Positions 55,490 to 63,550 of a DNA stretch of 64,000 bases are shown one piece after another; the stretch's first letter is position 1, and each line of letters opens with the position of its first letter. Under the pieces are notes generated by a model. The model worked only from the letters and a program-made list of their open reading frames with translations. It ran no database searches and was not told the DNA's origin. The position numbers and the translations under genes are program-made. Where the stretch lies: IMG/VR virus record IMGVR_UViG_3300032665_001045, positions 1-64,000 of that record. One strand, written 5' to 3'. The stretch comes from a virus.

Positions 55490-56659
55490 ATGACAACCCA
55501 ACTATTAGAAGGCCGTTGGAACGAGACCAAAGACGCCCTGTTAGAAGGTCTACAAGGTTCTAAAAGAACTACAATGGCAATTATCTTAGAAAACACTAAG
55601 AAACACTTGATGGAAACTGCAACAGCTGGCGCTACAGCAGTTGGTAACGTAGCAACATTAAACCGCGTGATTCTTCCAGTAATCCGTCGTGTAATGCCTA
55701 CAGTTATCGCTAACGAAATCGTTGGTGTACAACCAATGACTGGTCCAGTTGCACAAATTCACACATTACGTGTGCGTTATGCAGACCAAGTTAGTGCTTC
55801 TTCAGGTGACAGCACTACTCCAGGTGATGAAGCATTATCACCATTCAAGATCGCTACTGCGTATTCTGGTACAACAGCAGGTTTAGCTGCTTCAACATCA
55901 ACACTTGAAGGTGTGCCAGGTAATCGTATTAACGTTCAAATCTTGAAACAAGTTGTTGAAGCTAAAACACGTAAATTAAGCGCACGTTGGACATTTGAAG
56001 CTGCACAAGATGCACAATCAATGCACGGTCTAGACGTTGAAGCTGAAATTATGGCTGCTTTAGCGCAAGAAATTACAGTTGAAATTGACCAAGAAATTTT
56101 GGCAAGTTTAGCTTCTCTTGCTGGTAACACATATAACTTCAACCAAGCTACAGTATCTGGTACTGCTACATTCGTTGGTGACGAACATGCTGCTCTTGCA
56201 GTTGTTATCAACCGTGCTGCAAACTTGATTGCACAACGTACACGTCGTGGTGCTGCTAACTGGGCAGTTGTAAGTCCAGAATCTTTAACAGTATTACAAT
56301 CTGCAACTACTTCAGCTTTTGCTCGTAGTACAGAAGGTACTTTCGAAGCTCCAACAAACACAAAATTTGTTGGTACATTAAACAATGCTATGAAGATCTA
56401 TGTAAACAGCTTTGCTGCTTCTGGTACTTCAGTATTGGTAGGTTACAAAGGTTCTAGCGAAGCTGATGCAGCTGCGTTCTATTGCCCATATGTGCCTTTA
56501 ATGAGTTCTGGTGTTGTGTTAGATCCTAGCACGTTCGAACCAGTAGTAGGCTTCATGACACGTTATGGTTATGCTGAGCTTACAAATACTGCTTCTTCAC
56601 TAGGTAACGCAGCTGACTACTTAGAAACAATCGGTATCTCAAACCTATCATTCCAATAA
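55490..56659 (+). CDS. 23: Major capsid protein gp23
   Basis: The 389-residue protein has typical T4-superfamily capsid segments: ILPVIRRVMPTVIANEIVGV near the N-terminus, MTGPVAQIHTLRVRY, LSARWTFEAAQDAQSMHGLD and a C-terminal PVVGFMTRYGYAE. It forms the hexamers of the head shell. It is shorter than T4 gp23 (521 aa), as in marine relatives. It is followed by a strong hairpin terminator at 56689-56713. Confidence 0.97.
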   Translation: MTTQLLEGRWNETKDALLEGLQGSKRTTMAIILENTKKHLMETATAGATAVGNVATLNRVILPVIRRVMPTVIANEIVGVQPMTGPVAQIHTLRVRYADQVSASSGDSTTPGDEALSPFKIATAYSGTTAGLAASTSTLEGVPGNRINVQILKQVVEAKTRKLSARWTFEAAQDAQSMHGLDVEAEIMAALAQEITVEIDQEILASLASLAGNTYNFNQATVSGTATFVGDEHAALAVVINRAANLIAQRTRRGAANWAVVSPESLTVLQSATTSAFARSTEGTFEAPTNTKFVGTLNNAMKIYVNSFAASGTSVLVGYKGSSEADAAAFYCPYVPLMSSGVVLDPSTFEPVVGFMTRYGYAELTNTASSLGNAADYLETIGISNLSFQ

Positions 56660-56688
56660 GATTAAAAACCTTAAAGGTATAGATAAAG

Positions 56689-56713
56689 AAAAAGCCCCGC
56701 AAGGGGCTTTTTT
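56689..56713 (+). terminator. Strong bidirectional terminator after gp23
   Basis: AAAGCCCC-GCAA-GGGGCTTT with a T run on the plus strand, and a shorter T run on the minus strand serving the converging 104-residue gene. Confidence 0.9.
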
Positions 56714-56717
56714 GTGA

Positions 56718-57032
56718 CTAATATTTCTCGTTGTAATCTAGTGTATCGGTACGAGGAATATTTTTAACTAACTGTAAAATTTTATTAGCATCATTTCTAT
56801 CAAAGTTCGGGTGTCTAAAGTGCCACTGTTTTTTACTTTCTGCCCTATCTAAACAATAAAGTAAATCCATCTTAACATCAAAACTTTTAGTAGTTAAAAG
56901 CAGTGCATTCATTTCTTGTATATCTAAAAAGTATTCTACATATTTCTTAGTAGCGTTAACACTGTTATAGTTAGTAGCACCACCTCTGAAAGTAGGTTTA
57001 CTTTTTTTATATTTTGCAGTATACCAAGTCAT
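56718..57032 (-). CDS. Hypothetical protein, 104 aa (early-type promoter)
   Basis: I do not recognise the family. It is Lys/Asn/Tyr-rich and basic at its N-terminus (TWYTAKYKKSKPTFRGG), with no cysteine cluster or membrane segment. AAGGAG lies 8 nt before the ATG. A consensus sigma70 promoter lies 29-57 nt upstream, so it should be made in quantity from host polymerase early in infection. A host-takeover role would fit but is a guess. Confidence 0.7.
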   Translation of the reverse strand: MTWYTAKYKKSKPTFRGGATNYNSVNATKKYVEYFLDIQEMNALLLTTKSFDVKMDLLYCLDRAESKKQWHFRHPNFDRNDANKILQLVKNIPRTDTLDYNEKY

Positions 57033-57060
57033 AATCTACTCCTTATACAAATGAAATGCA

Positions 57061-57089
57061 ATTATACTATAGTTTAGTTAATTTGTCAA
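57061..57089 (-). promoter_or_regulatory. Perfect consensus sigma70 promoter (TTGACA-17-TATAAT)
   Basis: -35 at 57089-57084 and -10 at 57066-57061 on the minus strand, with a 17-nt spacer and a start near 57054. The -35 lies inside the last codons of the 57-residue gene. Confidence 0.85.
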
Positions 57090-57251
57090 GTCTGCATACT
57101 TTAACCTAAAATAAGTTTCAGTTATGCCGGGTTCTATAATATCTATTGTGTAGCCACGAGAACTTTTATGAAATGGACCGTGCTTGACGTTATTATCTTT
57201 GATGATCTGTTGAAACTCACGTAGTTCATTGTGTTTAATAGTTATCGTCAT
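57078..57251 (-). CDS. Hypothetical protein, 57 aa
   Basis: I found this gene by reading the gap: ATG 57251 to TAA 57078. It overlaps the end of the upstream gene by 17 nt, in another frame. The sequence (TITIKHNELREFQQIIKD, then RGYTIDIIEPGITETYFRLK) reads like a small folded alpha/beta protein. No function can be assigned. Its last codons encode the -35 element of the next promoter. Confidence 0.6.
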   Translation of the reverse strand: MTITIKHNELREFQQIIKDNNVKHGPFHKSSRGYTIDIIEPGITETYFRLKYADLTN

Positions 57252-57801
57252 CATTGTCTAGATCCTCGTCTTCATACTCCCAAATTTCTTGACCGCTGGC
57301 ATAGTCAAAGTAATATTTTTCGTTGGGTACTAACAAGCGGAATTGACCAGCATACTTAAGAGCAGCCAAGAGTGCTTCATTCTTGTCTGTTAGGTCACAG
57401 ATAATAAAGCTACTGCCACAGCCACCATGAACATGTTTAATCTCGCTGTGTTGAAATTCATCTGCTAATAAAGCATTATGAAAATTTCCACGATTGCCGG
57501 CAATGATACGATTAGCAATGAATGGGTGTGGTAAACGTTTATCTAATAGACCTAACTTGCTGAGTGTAGCATTGTTATCGCGGTCAATACTTAGCTTACA
57601 GTCTTTAAACTTGATACTACCTTTGGTACTTGGATTGTCTGGAGTTTCTTTAGTAGTCCAGGGAATTTCTGCTGATACATGATTTACATAAAATGTAATA
57701 CCATGACTTTTGACACACCACATAGGAACACTTGGATCCTCTAGGTGTTTTTTGTTAAAATGAAAAACTACGTCTTTACAACTATATTCAATCTACAACA
57801 T
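57235..57801 (-). CDS. Conserved-type hypothetical protein with in-frame amber at codon 3
   Basis: The ordinary ORF starts at ATG 57723 (162 aa), but no good Shine-Dalgarno precedes it. Upstream, the same frame is open for 23 more codons that read like protein (KDVVFHFNKKHLEDPSVP). It reaches ATG TTG TAG ATT GAA at 57801, with AAGGAG correctly placed before that ATG. The natural start therefore gives Met-Leu-amber-Ile-Glu, and 185 further residues. A tRNA with a CUA anticodon heads the same transcript. The acidic C-terminus ends DDDDNY. Alternatives are an ATT start at 57792, reinitiation at 57723, or a sequencing error. No enzymatic motif is seen. Confidence 0.6.
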
Positions 57802-57805
57802 GTTA

Positions 57806-57997
57806 TTACTCTCCTTGTTTATCAAGATACTTTCTTGTATCTGCTCTGGTATTTATACCGTGTAACTCCGCTGTTACTAAACTAGACAAATCCTGTGGCG
57901 AACAAACTTCTTCAAATCCTACTCCTAACTTCTTAGCACGTGGTACTACCTCGTTAAGTAAAATTTTTGCTGTAAGTTGAGCGTATTGTTTATCCAT
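57806..57997 (-). CDS. Hypothetical protein, 63 aa
   Basis: This small helical protein (KQYAQLTAKILLNEVVPRAK, then LHGINTRADTRKYLDKQGE) has no recognised family. AAAAGGA lies just before its ATG, immediately after the tRNA CCA end. Its last codons contain the AAGGAG that serves the amber-containing gene downstream, so translation of the two is linked. Confidence 0.65.
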   Translation of the reverse strand: MDKQYAQLTAKILLNEVVPRAKKLGVGFEEVCSPQDLSSLVTAELHGINTRADTRKYLDKQGE

Positions 57998-58007
57998 ATA
58001 ATCCTTT

Positions 58008-58081
58008 TGGTGCAGTTGACGGGAGTCAAACCCGTTACCAGGAGTTTTAGAGGCTCTTGCTATTCGATCAGCTTCAACTGC
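58008..58081 (-). tRNA. tRNA with CUA anticodon (putative amber suppressor)
   Basis: The 74-nt sequence folds as a tRNA: a perfect 7-bp acceptor (GCAGTTG/CAACTGC), discriminator A and encoded CCA, and a perfect 5-bp T stem (ACGGG/CCCGT) with loop TTTGACT. The variable loop has 5 nt. The anticodon loop is CTCTAAA with U33 in place, giving anticodon CUA (58050-58048), which would read UAG. Oddities: the D loop is only 6 nt and lacks GG, the anticodon stem has only three firm pairs, and T-loop C56 is U. It may be degenerate. A strong sigma70 promoter begins transcription about 3 nt before it. Confidence 0.65.
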
Positions 58082-58090
58082 AATATGTTA

Positions 58091-58119
58091 ATAATACACT
58101 GATCTAAGCTGGTTGTCAA
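58091..58119 (-). promoter_or_regulatory. Strong sigma70 promoter (TTGACA-17-TATTAT) of the tRNA operon
   Basis: -35 at 58119-58114, 17-nt spacer, -10 at 58096-58091, start near 58084. The -35 sits in the short palindrome GGTTGTCAACC. Confidence 0.85.
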
Positions 58120-58127
58120 CCATTTTA

Positions 58128-58135
58128 GATAAATA
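58128..58135 (+). promoter_or_regulatory. Putative late promoter box, GATAAATA
   Basis: It diverges from the tRNA promoter and lies 93 nt before the 300-residue virion gene, leaving a structured leader of about 75 nt. Confidence 0.5.
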
Positions 58136-58145
58136 TATGTGTTCG

Positions 58146-58183
58146 CCCTTAATCGGAAGGGTTTATGCGGTCCCCACCGCGTA
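58146..58183 (+). other. Structured 5' leader with two hairpins
   Basis: CCCTT/AAGGG (58146-58161) is followed by an 8-bp stem TATGCGGT-CCCC-ACCGCGTA (58164-58183, one G-T). It lies between the late promoter box and the AAGGAG site at 58208; this could stabilise the mRNA. Confidence 0.5.
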
Positions 58184-58220
58184 TAGCCTAGAACGCTAAA
58201 CTTATACAAGGAGAAAACAA

Positions 58221-59123
58221 ATGGGACGTCCTCTAAAAAGAAAATATTTTGGTGTTAGTAACGTTAATGACGGCCAATCATACAGCGGTACTGGTGGTGA
58301 AAGCGTAGTTAGCTTTACTATTACTAACGTTGGTAGTAACTATTCACAAGGTGTAACATTAAGTGTAGCACCAAGTCCAATTGGTGGTACTACAGCATTA
58401 GATAGTTACACAGAAGCTGCTAACGGTTCTATCATGACAGTCACAGTGTCAAATGGTGGTACAGGTTACGATACTGCACCAGCAGTTACAATCAACAAAC
58501 CAGGTAACGTTGCTACTACAGCTACAAGTTACTATCCAGCCAGCAATGTACTTACAGTAGGTACTACGACAGGTTTATATATTGGTATGGCGGCTAACGT
58601 AGGATTTAGTTCAACTGCACGCATTACTACAATTTATACAGCTAACTCAAATGTTGTATTAAGTGGTTCAAACACTGCGGCATTAAGTGGTACACCAATT
58701 AGCTTCGGTGATATCGGTTCTGGTGCAGCAATTACTGCGGTATTAGCAAGTCCAAACACTACAGCTAACACAATACAAGCTAACGCATGGATTACTGGTG
58801 GCACGATTGGTAAAATTGCTGACATTGTTAAACAAGAAGGCGCACGTCGTTATAAAGTAGTTAATGCAGATGGTACAGCATTAGTTAACCTATATGGTAA
58901 TGCGGCTATAGTAGCAGCAGGTGGTCCAATTGGTCCAGGTCAAATGACTATTACAGCAACAGATTCAGCTGGTGGTACTTATTTCGTTGAAAAACTATAT
59001 GATCGTACAGCTACCTTGAATCCGATAACTGGTACACAATTTACTCACTATCAAAAAGTAAAATGGGTATTCAATGGTCCGGCTGTTCTTAACACAAGCG
59101 TGACTTTAGCACAAAACAACTAA
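58221..59123 (+). CDS. Virion structural protein, 300 aa
   Basis: It begins GRPLKRKYFGVSNV, an opening I recognise in structural proteins of T4-like marine phages. Two copies of the VGSNYSQGVTL / GGTGYDTAPAVTI motif near residues 37-90 match those in the 4,067-residue tail protein, so they share a module. The C-terminal region (EGARRYKVVNADGTALVNLY, TDSAGGTYFVEKLYDR) is beta-rich. It has a strong AAGGAG site, a structured leader and its own terminator, suggesting high expression. It may be a head or fibre decoration protein. Confidence 0.65.
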   Translation: MGRPLKRKYFGVSNVNDGQSYSGTGGESVVSFTITNVGSNYSQGVTLSVAPSPIGGTTALDSYTEAANGSIMTVTVSNGGTGYDTAPAVTINKPGNVATTATSYYPASNVLTVGTTTGLYIGMAANVGFSSTARITTIYTANSNVVLSGSNTAALSGTPISFGDIGSGAAITAVLASPNTTANTIQANAWITGGTIGKIADIVKQEGARRYKVVNADGTALVNLYGNAAIVAAGGPIGPGQMTITATDSAGGTYFVEKLYDRTATLNPITGTQFTHYQKVKWVFNGPAVLNTSVTLAQNN

Positions 59124-59137
59124 TTTTATTAGTTATG

Positions 59138-59166
59138 AAAATAGCACCTACGGGTGCTATTTTTTT
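59138..59166 (+). terminator. Rho-independent terminator
   Basis: AATAGCACC-TACG-GGTGCTATT followed by a T run, directly after the 300-residue virion gene. Confidence 0.9.
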
Positions 59167-59181
59167 CTATATTGCTTTTAG

Positions 59182-59189
59182 CATAAATA
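59182..59189 (+). promoter_or_regulatory. Putative late promoter box, CATAAATA
   Basis: It lies between the terminator and the 202-residue gene, 21 nt before its ATG; one mismatch to TATAAATA. Confidence 0.5.
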
Positions 59190-59209
59190 ATAGAAACTGG
59201 ATGATTTAA

Positions 59210-59818
59210 ATGGCAATAGTTAAAAGAGTTAGTTCACCATATACCATACAAACTATTAATAGTACTGATGGAATTACCTTAAACAGTAGTTTGGTTACTG
59301 TCACAGGTAATTTAGTAGTATTGGGCAACACATCACAAATTGAATCAAATGCCACGAGCATTACTGATAACTTTGTTACATTAAATGCAGGTGAAACAGG
59401 TCCTGGTGTTAGCCTATTGGGTACAACTTCTGGGATTATTGTTGATCGCGGTACACGTGCTAATGTAAAATTGCAATGGCAAGAAGGTGCAAACGTTTGG
59501 CAAGTTAGTGATGTTACAGGTAGTGTTTTTGCTAATATCTACGGTGGAGGCCTAGCTGGTGATCCAAGTCCAACATTACACGCTAATTTAAATACTCAAA
59601 GCTATCAGATATTTTCAAATGTTGGGAATATTAATTTTAATGGTAATTTACAATTAGTTAATCAAACTTCATTACCTGCATATAGCTTAGGTAATACGAT
59701 TATCTATGCCGCCAATGTAGGTGGTGGTACATCTGGAATTTATGTAGTCAGCTCAGGGGCTGCAAACCAAGAATTAGTTACCAAAGCACGAGCATTTGGC
59801 TTTTCATTATTATTATAG
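59210..59818 (+). CDS. Fibre-like structural protein, 202 aa
   Basis: The protein is beta-rich with a regular N-terminal repeat region (NSTDGITLNSSLVTVTGNLV, NATSITDNFVTLN) like a short fibre shaft, then GIIVDRGTRANVKLQWQE, a segment common in phage fibre proteins. It ends in TAG. The next codons (GAA CAC AAG) lead in frame to the ATG of the 105-residue gene, and the stop overlaps that gene's AGGA site. Confidence 0.65.
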   Translation: MAIVKRVSSPYTIQTINSTDGITLNSSLVTVTGNLVVLGNTSQIESNATSITDNFVTLNAGETGPGVSLLGTTSGIIVDRGTRANVKLQWQEGANVWQVSDVTGSVFANIYGGGLAGDPSPTLHANLNTQSYQIFSNVGNINFNGNLQLVNQTSLPAYSLGNTIIYAANVGGGTSGIYVVSSGAANQELVTKARAFGFSLLL

Positions 59819-59827
59819 GAACACAAG

Positions 59828-60145
59828 ATGTCTTTAATTAACACCCAATTAACAACAAATATAGCAAATATATACGTTAGTACCGGAAACACGGTAATTC
59901 CAGTTACTTACTTCTGTAATACATATTCATCATCGATTTTCTTTAATTTGTATGCAGTACCTTACGGAAGTTCAGCTAATGTATCTACACAAATATATAA
60001 TAATGTACAAATAGCATCTGGTGATACATTTGTTATGGATTGGGAAAAACTGGTATTAGGCAGTGGAGATTCTCTAAGAGCAAATATTACTTCAACAGCT
60101 GCTAATTTAGCAGTTATTTCGACAGTTAGCTACGTAGGAATTTAA
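59828..60145 (+). CDS. Small structural protein, 105 aa
   Basis: It is beta-rich with few charges (TTNIANIYVSTGNTVIPVTY, then SGDTFVMDWEKLVLGSGDSL). It resembles small virion accessory proteins in which a Trp-Glu-Lys element is followed by a beta-strand, but I cannot name a family. It is in frame with the preceding gene across a TAG stop and lies one base before the next gene. Confidence 0.6.
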   Translation: MSLINTQLTTNIANIYVSTGNTVIPVTYFCNTYSSSIFFNLYAVPYGSSANVSTQIYNNVQIASGDTFVMDWEKLVLGSGDSLRANITSTAANLAVISTVSYVGI

Positions 60146-60146
60146 A

Positions 60147-60593
60147 ATGGGACGCATGATTAAAAATACCGTATTTAAAAATGGTAGTTATGCGATAGGG
60201 ATTCCGCAAGGCTCAAGTACAGTAATTCCAGCATTTCCAACAACAGGACAAGTGCGTTTTAATGACGATACTCAAAAATTAGAATTTTATAGTAATGTTA
60301 GTGGCACACCTACATTTCAAGTTATATCTCGTGAAGGAAATGCAAATATTCTACGTGATAGTTTTACTGGAAATGGTACACAAACTACATTTACGTTTTC
60401 TTCTATGTCATATAGCGGAATATCACTAACTACTGCGGTAAATTATGTGGTAGTATTTGTTGGCACAGTTATTCAACAACCTACTACTAATTATACTTTT
60501 CCGACCAGTAATAGTATACAATTCCTTTCGGCTCCATTGAATGGGGCAACTATTAGTGTAATTCATAATCTCGGAAGTACAGTAGCGTCTTAA
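60147..60593 (+). CDS. Structural protein, 148 aa
   Basis: The N-terminal half (KNGSYAIGIPQGSSTVIPA, TTGQVRFNDDTQKLEFYSNV) is a fibre-type module. The C-terminal half (SFTGNGTQTTFTFSS, VVVFVGTVIQQPTTNYTF, LSAPLNGATISV) is a small beta domain also seen in the giant tail protein near residue 915. The shared module supports a virion role. Confidence 0.65.
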   Translation: MGRMIKNTVFKNGSYAIGIPQGSSTVIPAFPTTGQVRFNDDTQKLEFYSNVSGTPTFQVISREGNANILRDSFTGNGTQTTFTFSSMSYSGISLTTAVNYVVVFVGTVIQQPTTNYTFPTSNSIQFLSAPLNGATISVIHNLGSTVAS

Positions 60594-60601
60594 CAGCTTC
60601 G

Positions 60602-60609
60602 GCTAAATA
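60602..60609 (+). promoter_or_regulatory. Weak late promoter-like box, GCTAAATA
   Basis: It lies 19 nt before the 973-residue gene and keeps the TAAATA core; GAGGGG is the ribosome-binding site. Confidence 0.3.
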
Positions 60610-60627
60610 TTAGTTAGAGGGGTTGTT

Positions 60628-63549
60628 ATGGCATTAGCACAAATACCAGGATCGTCATTATTATCAAATCTTGATCGTCAAGGCTATCCATTATCATTTA
60701 CAACGAACGGCAACGCATTAGTCTACATGGACTTTTCAAGCTTCAGTGTAGGTATAAATGAAGCTAATCCTGCCTCTTTTGGTCAAAGTTTAGTAGTAAA
60801 TGGCAATGCTCTAATAGAAGCAGGTCATATACTATCGACTGGTAATTTAATATATAGTATCGGTAACGTTACTAACCAATGGAATACTGTTTATGCTAAT
60901 AGTATTTCAGGTACATTATTAACCGCAAGTCAGCCAAATATTACTTCTATTGGTACTTTAGGTAATTTAACTGTTAATGGATCTATTACTTCTGGTACTA
61001 TTAATGCTAATATTACTGGTAATTTAAATGCTGGTAATAATAGAATTATTAATGTCGGTACTCCTATAACAAGCACAGATGCCGCAACTAAAGCCTATGT
61101 TGATTCTGCAATTGCATCAGAAAGCTCAGGAAACTTAATTCCTTTAGGTACGCCAACAGTTAATAGTGGTAACCTACAGGCCAACGCAGCCTATTTAGGA
61201 TTCACTACTGGTACACTAATTACAGATGCTATTGATATTTTAAATTCAGTAACTGAAAACCTATTTACAAATACGTTTGTGCGTAGTGTTAGTTTTTCAG
61301 CTAATACTACCGCAGGTGGTGCAGGCCAAGATGTATTACTAACAATGGTGCCACAAGGCAACGTTAATCAATATGTAATTAATTGGGGCGACGGAACCGC
61401 AAACACAACAACAAGTTCTACTACGGCTACACATCAATATGCTACAAACGCAGGTACCCCGTTTACAGTTACAGTAGTAGCATCTAATACCAATGGTGCT
61501 GGGCCCAGCAATACAGCTACAGCAACTATTCCTGGTTATATTCAAATTTACGGCCCTAATCCAGTAATGAGTTTTAACCTATATAGAACCAACACTGGTG
61601 GTACTGTTCTTAGTGGTAACAATTTATATGTTATCCAAGGTAATACAGTATACCTACAAAATACCACAACTAACACAGCTACAAGTACAGTGACTTGGAG
61701 TGTGCTATGGGGTGATGGCACAACATCAAACATAGCCAGCAACAGTAATTCGGGTGGTGTATTGGGTGCTAACCTATCTTATACCTATAACAGTAATAGC
61801 GGAACAAGCACTGATACAGTAACATTGAACTTGTTAACAGATAATCTAGCCAATCCGGCGATTATCCCAATGAGTACTACACAGGCATTAAAAGTCTATG
61901 CTAACGTGCCACCAACTCCGTACGGTACAAGTACTAGATCGTTGGGATTTGGTACCAGCACAGGAACTTCACCGTATCTAGCATACGGATATACAGATAA
62001 TACCGGTGGTACAACATTAACGGCAGGATCGTCAGTCAATCGTGCTACATACAATCAAGCTACAATTCTGATTAACACAGGTACAATTACTAACACATAT
62101 ACCTACACTGCTAACGCAGGCATATTAACAGCGTTAATTAATAATGTCGGCAGTGGTAATGTTAATTTAGCACTACCACAGACTACTGGTATATATGGAA
62201 ATTTAGGATTGTCTGCTCTTAGTGATTACAATCTAGTATCACAATCAGGTGCCGCAACAACCTTTGCCAGTTCGATTTATTATCCTGGTTGGGGATACGG
62301 ATTCCAGGCCAACGTATATACGTCGGGTAGCAAACTACCTGTTGGAGTTAATAGAGCACAAATTGTACATTCAATTACTGGTTCTACACCTAACGTAGAC
62401 TTTGTTGTAGACAATGTCACTTCAACTCCGACCTTGTCAGTAGGCAACATAGCTATTCAGACTGCAGGCACCTATAGATATATTTCAGGTATACCATATT
62501 TTAACAGCGGCAGTCCGACACTTTGGGTGCAGAATGTTACTATCGGTCCTAACTGGATTGGCCAAACTTATGCAAGTGTAGCAAATCCACTACAGGTATT
62601 AACTGGTCAATACCAAGAAGGAACATCGAGTGCAGTAGTTAATAGTACAAGTTATTCTTATACACAACTTAGCAATTCTAGTGCTACTATGTTAAACGGT
62701 AGTACACCGATTGCAAATACCGGTAATGCCAGTCCTTATGCTATTGCTAATTTAACATTAGCTATTACATCTAGCTCTATTAGAAGTATTGCTAATATCG
62801 GCATGTATGTAACAAATGTAAATGGAACAGCGGCAACACAATACGGTACAACCAACGTAGCAGTACATACAGCAAGTCAAAGTGGTATCAGCGAAATAGC
62901 TATTACGGCTAACGCAAGTTTAGGTGATGGAACGTATACTTCTAGTGGCGTGCGTAGTTTCTATTTTAATGCCGCAACTACAAATACACCTAGTTATGTA
63001 AACTCAACAAACTTCTATACTACATCAGTATACTCGGAAGCAAGTAACCCTGGTGTAGCTGGCACTAAAGAAGCAACTATTCGTTTAGGTGTACTTGGAT
63101 ATAATGTAACAAATTATAGTAGTGGTTACTTACCAGTTGGACCAAACCGTAGCGGTGATACAGGTACACAATATTTTACTTTTGCTTTCCAACGTAAAGC
63201 AGTGGCAAGTTTCCATATTAATATTGTAGCACCATCAGGAGTTGCTGGTGCATGGATAGCTGCTCCAGGAACTACATTAGATAATACCAGTGGATTAAAT
63301 GGTTGGTTACGTTGTGATACTCAATATGCAGGTAGTGGTAAACCTGGTAGCAATACAGGCAATGGTGGCAATGGATCTGATGGTGTAGCGTTTACTGGTA
63401 GCGATAAAATAACAGGCAATACGGCATTAAATGGCAATTATCAAATGACATTAGGAACAGAAAACTTAACTAACGCTACGAATAACGTATGCTTAGTTCG
63501 ATTAGCATTGGTAAGTGGTCAAACTGTAACTGCTTTGGGGATAGTATAA
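60628..63549 (+). CDS. Large fibre/structural protein with PKD-like domains, 973 aa
   Basis: The N-terminal part (about 1-190) has fibre-type repeats (TLGNLTVNGSITSGTINANI, AATKAYVDSAIASESSG). Two PKD/Ig-like domains follow: INWGDGTANTTT with THQYAT (about 245-280), and VLWGDGTTSN with LSYTYN (about 355-395). PKD domains on phage virions are thought to bind polysaccharide weakly. The C-terminal half is a long, low-charge beta region. It is probably a long fibre or a host-recognition protein. Confidence 0.7.
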   Translation: MALAQIPGSSLLSNLDRQGYPLSFTTNGNALVYMDFSSFSVGINEANPASFGQSLVVNGNALIEAGHILSTGNLIYSIGNVTNQWNTVYANSISGTLLTASQPNITSIGTLGNLTVNGSITSGTINANITGNLNAGNNRIINVGTPITSTDAATKAYVDSAIASESSGNLIPLGTPTVNSGNLQANAAYLGFTTGTLITDAIDILNSVTENLFTNTFVRSVSFSANTTAGGAGQDVLLTMVPQGNVNQYVINWGDGTANTTTSSTTATHQYATNAGTPFTVTVVASNTNGAGPSNTATATIPGYIQIYGPNPVMSFNLYRTNTGGTVLSGNNLYVIQGNTVYLQNTTTNTATSTVTWSVLWGDGTTSNIASNSNSGGVLGANLSYTYNSNSGTSTDTVTLNLLTDNLANPAIIPMSTTQALKVYANVPPTPYGTSTRSLGFGTSTGTSPYLAYGYTDNTGGTTLTAGSSVNRATYNQATILINTGTITNTYTYTANAGILTALINNVGSGNVNLALPQTTGIYGNLGLSALSDYNLVSQSGAATTFASSIYYPGWGYGFQANVYTSGSKLPVGVNRAQIVHSITGSTPNVDFVVDNVTSTPTLSVGNIAIQTAGTYRYISGIPYFNSGSPTLWVQNVTIGPNWIGQTYASVANPLQVLTGQYQEGTSSAVVNSTSYSYTQLSNSSATMLNGSTPIANTGNASPYAIANLTLAITSSSIRSIANIGMYVTNVNGTAATQYGTTNVAVHTASQSGISEIAITANASLGDGTYTSSGVRSFYFNAATTNTPSYVNSTNFYTTSVYSEASNPGVAGTKEATIRLGVLGYNVTNYSSGYLPVGPNRSGDTGTQYFTFAFQRKAVASFHINIVAPSGVAGAWIAAPGTTLDNTSGLNGWLRCDTQYAGSGKPGSNTGNGGNGSDGVAFTGSDKITGNTALNGNYQMTLGTENLTNATNNVCLVRLALVSGQTVTALGIV

Positions 63550-63550
63550 T

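Noticed and set aside
58008-58081. tRNA read as tRNA-Arg(UCU) or as a pyrrolysine-type tRNA
   Set aside because: UCU would need C at position 33 instead of the universal U. The CTCTAAA loop and short D loop recall tRNA-Pyl, but the 5-nt variable loop, two bases between acceptor and D stem, and lack of any pylS-like gene in the window do not support it.
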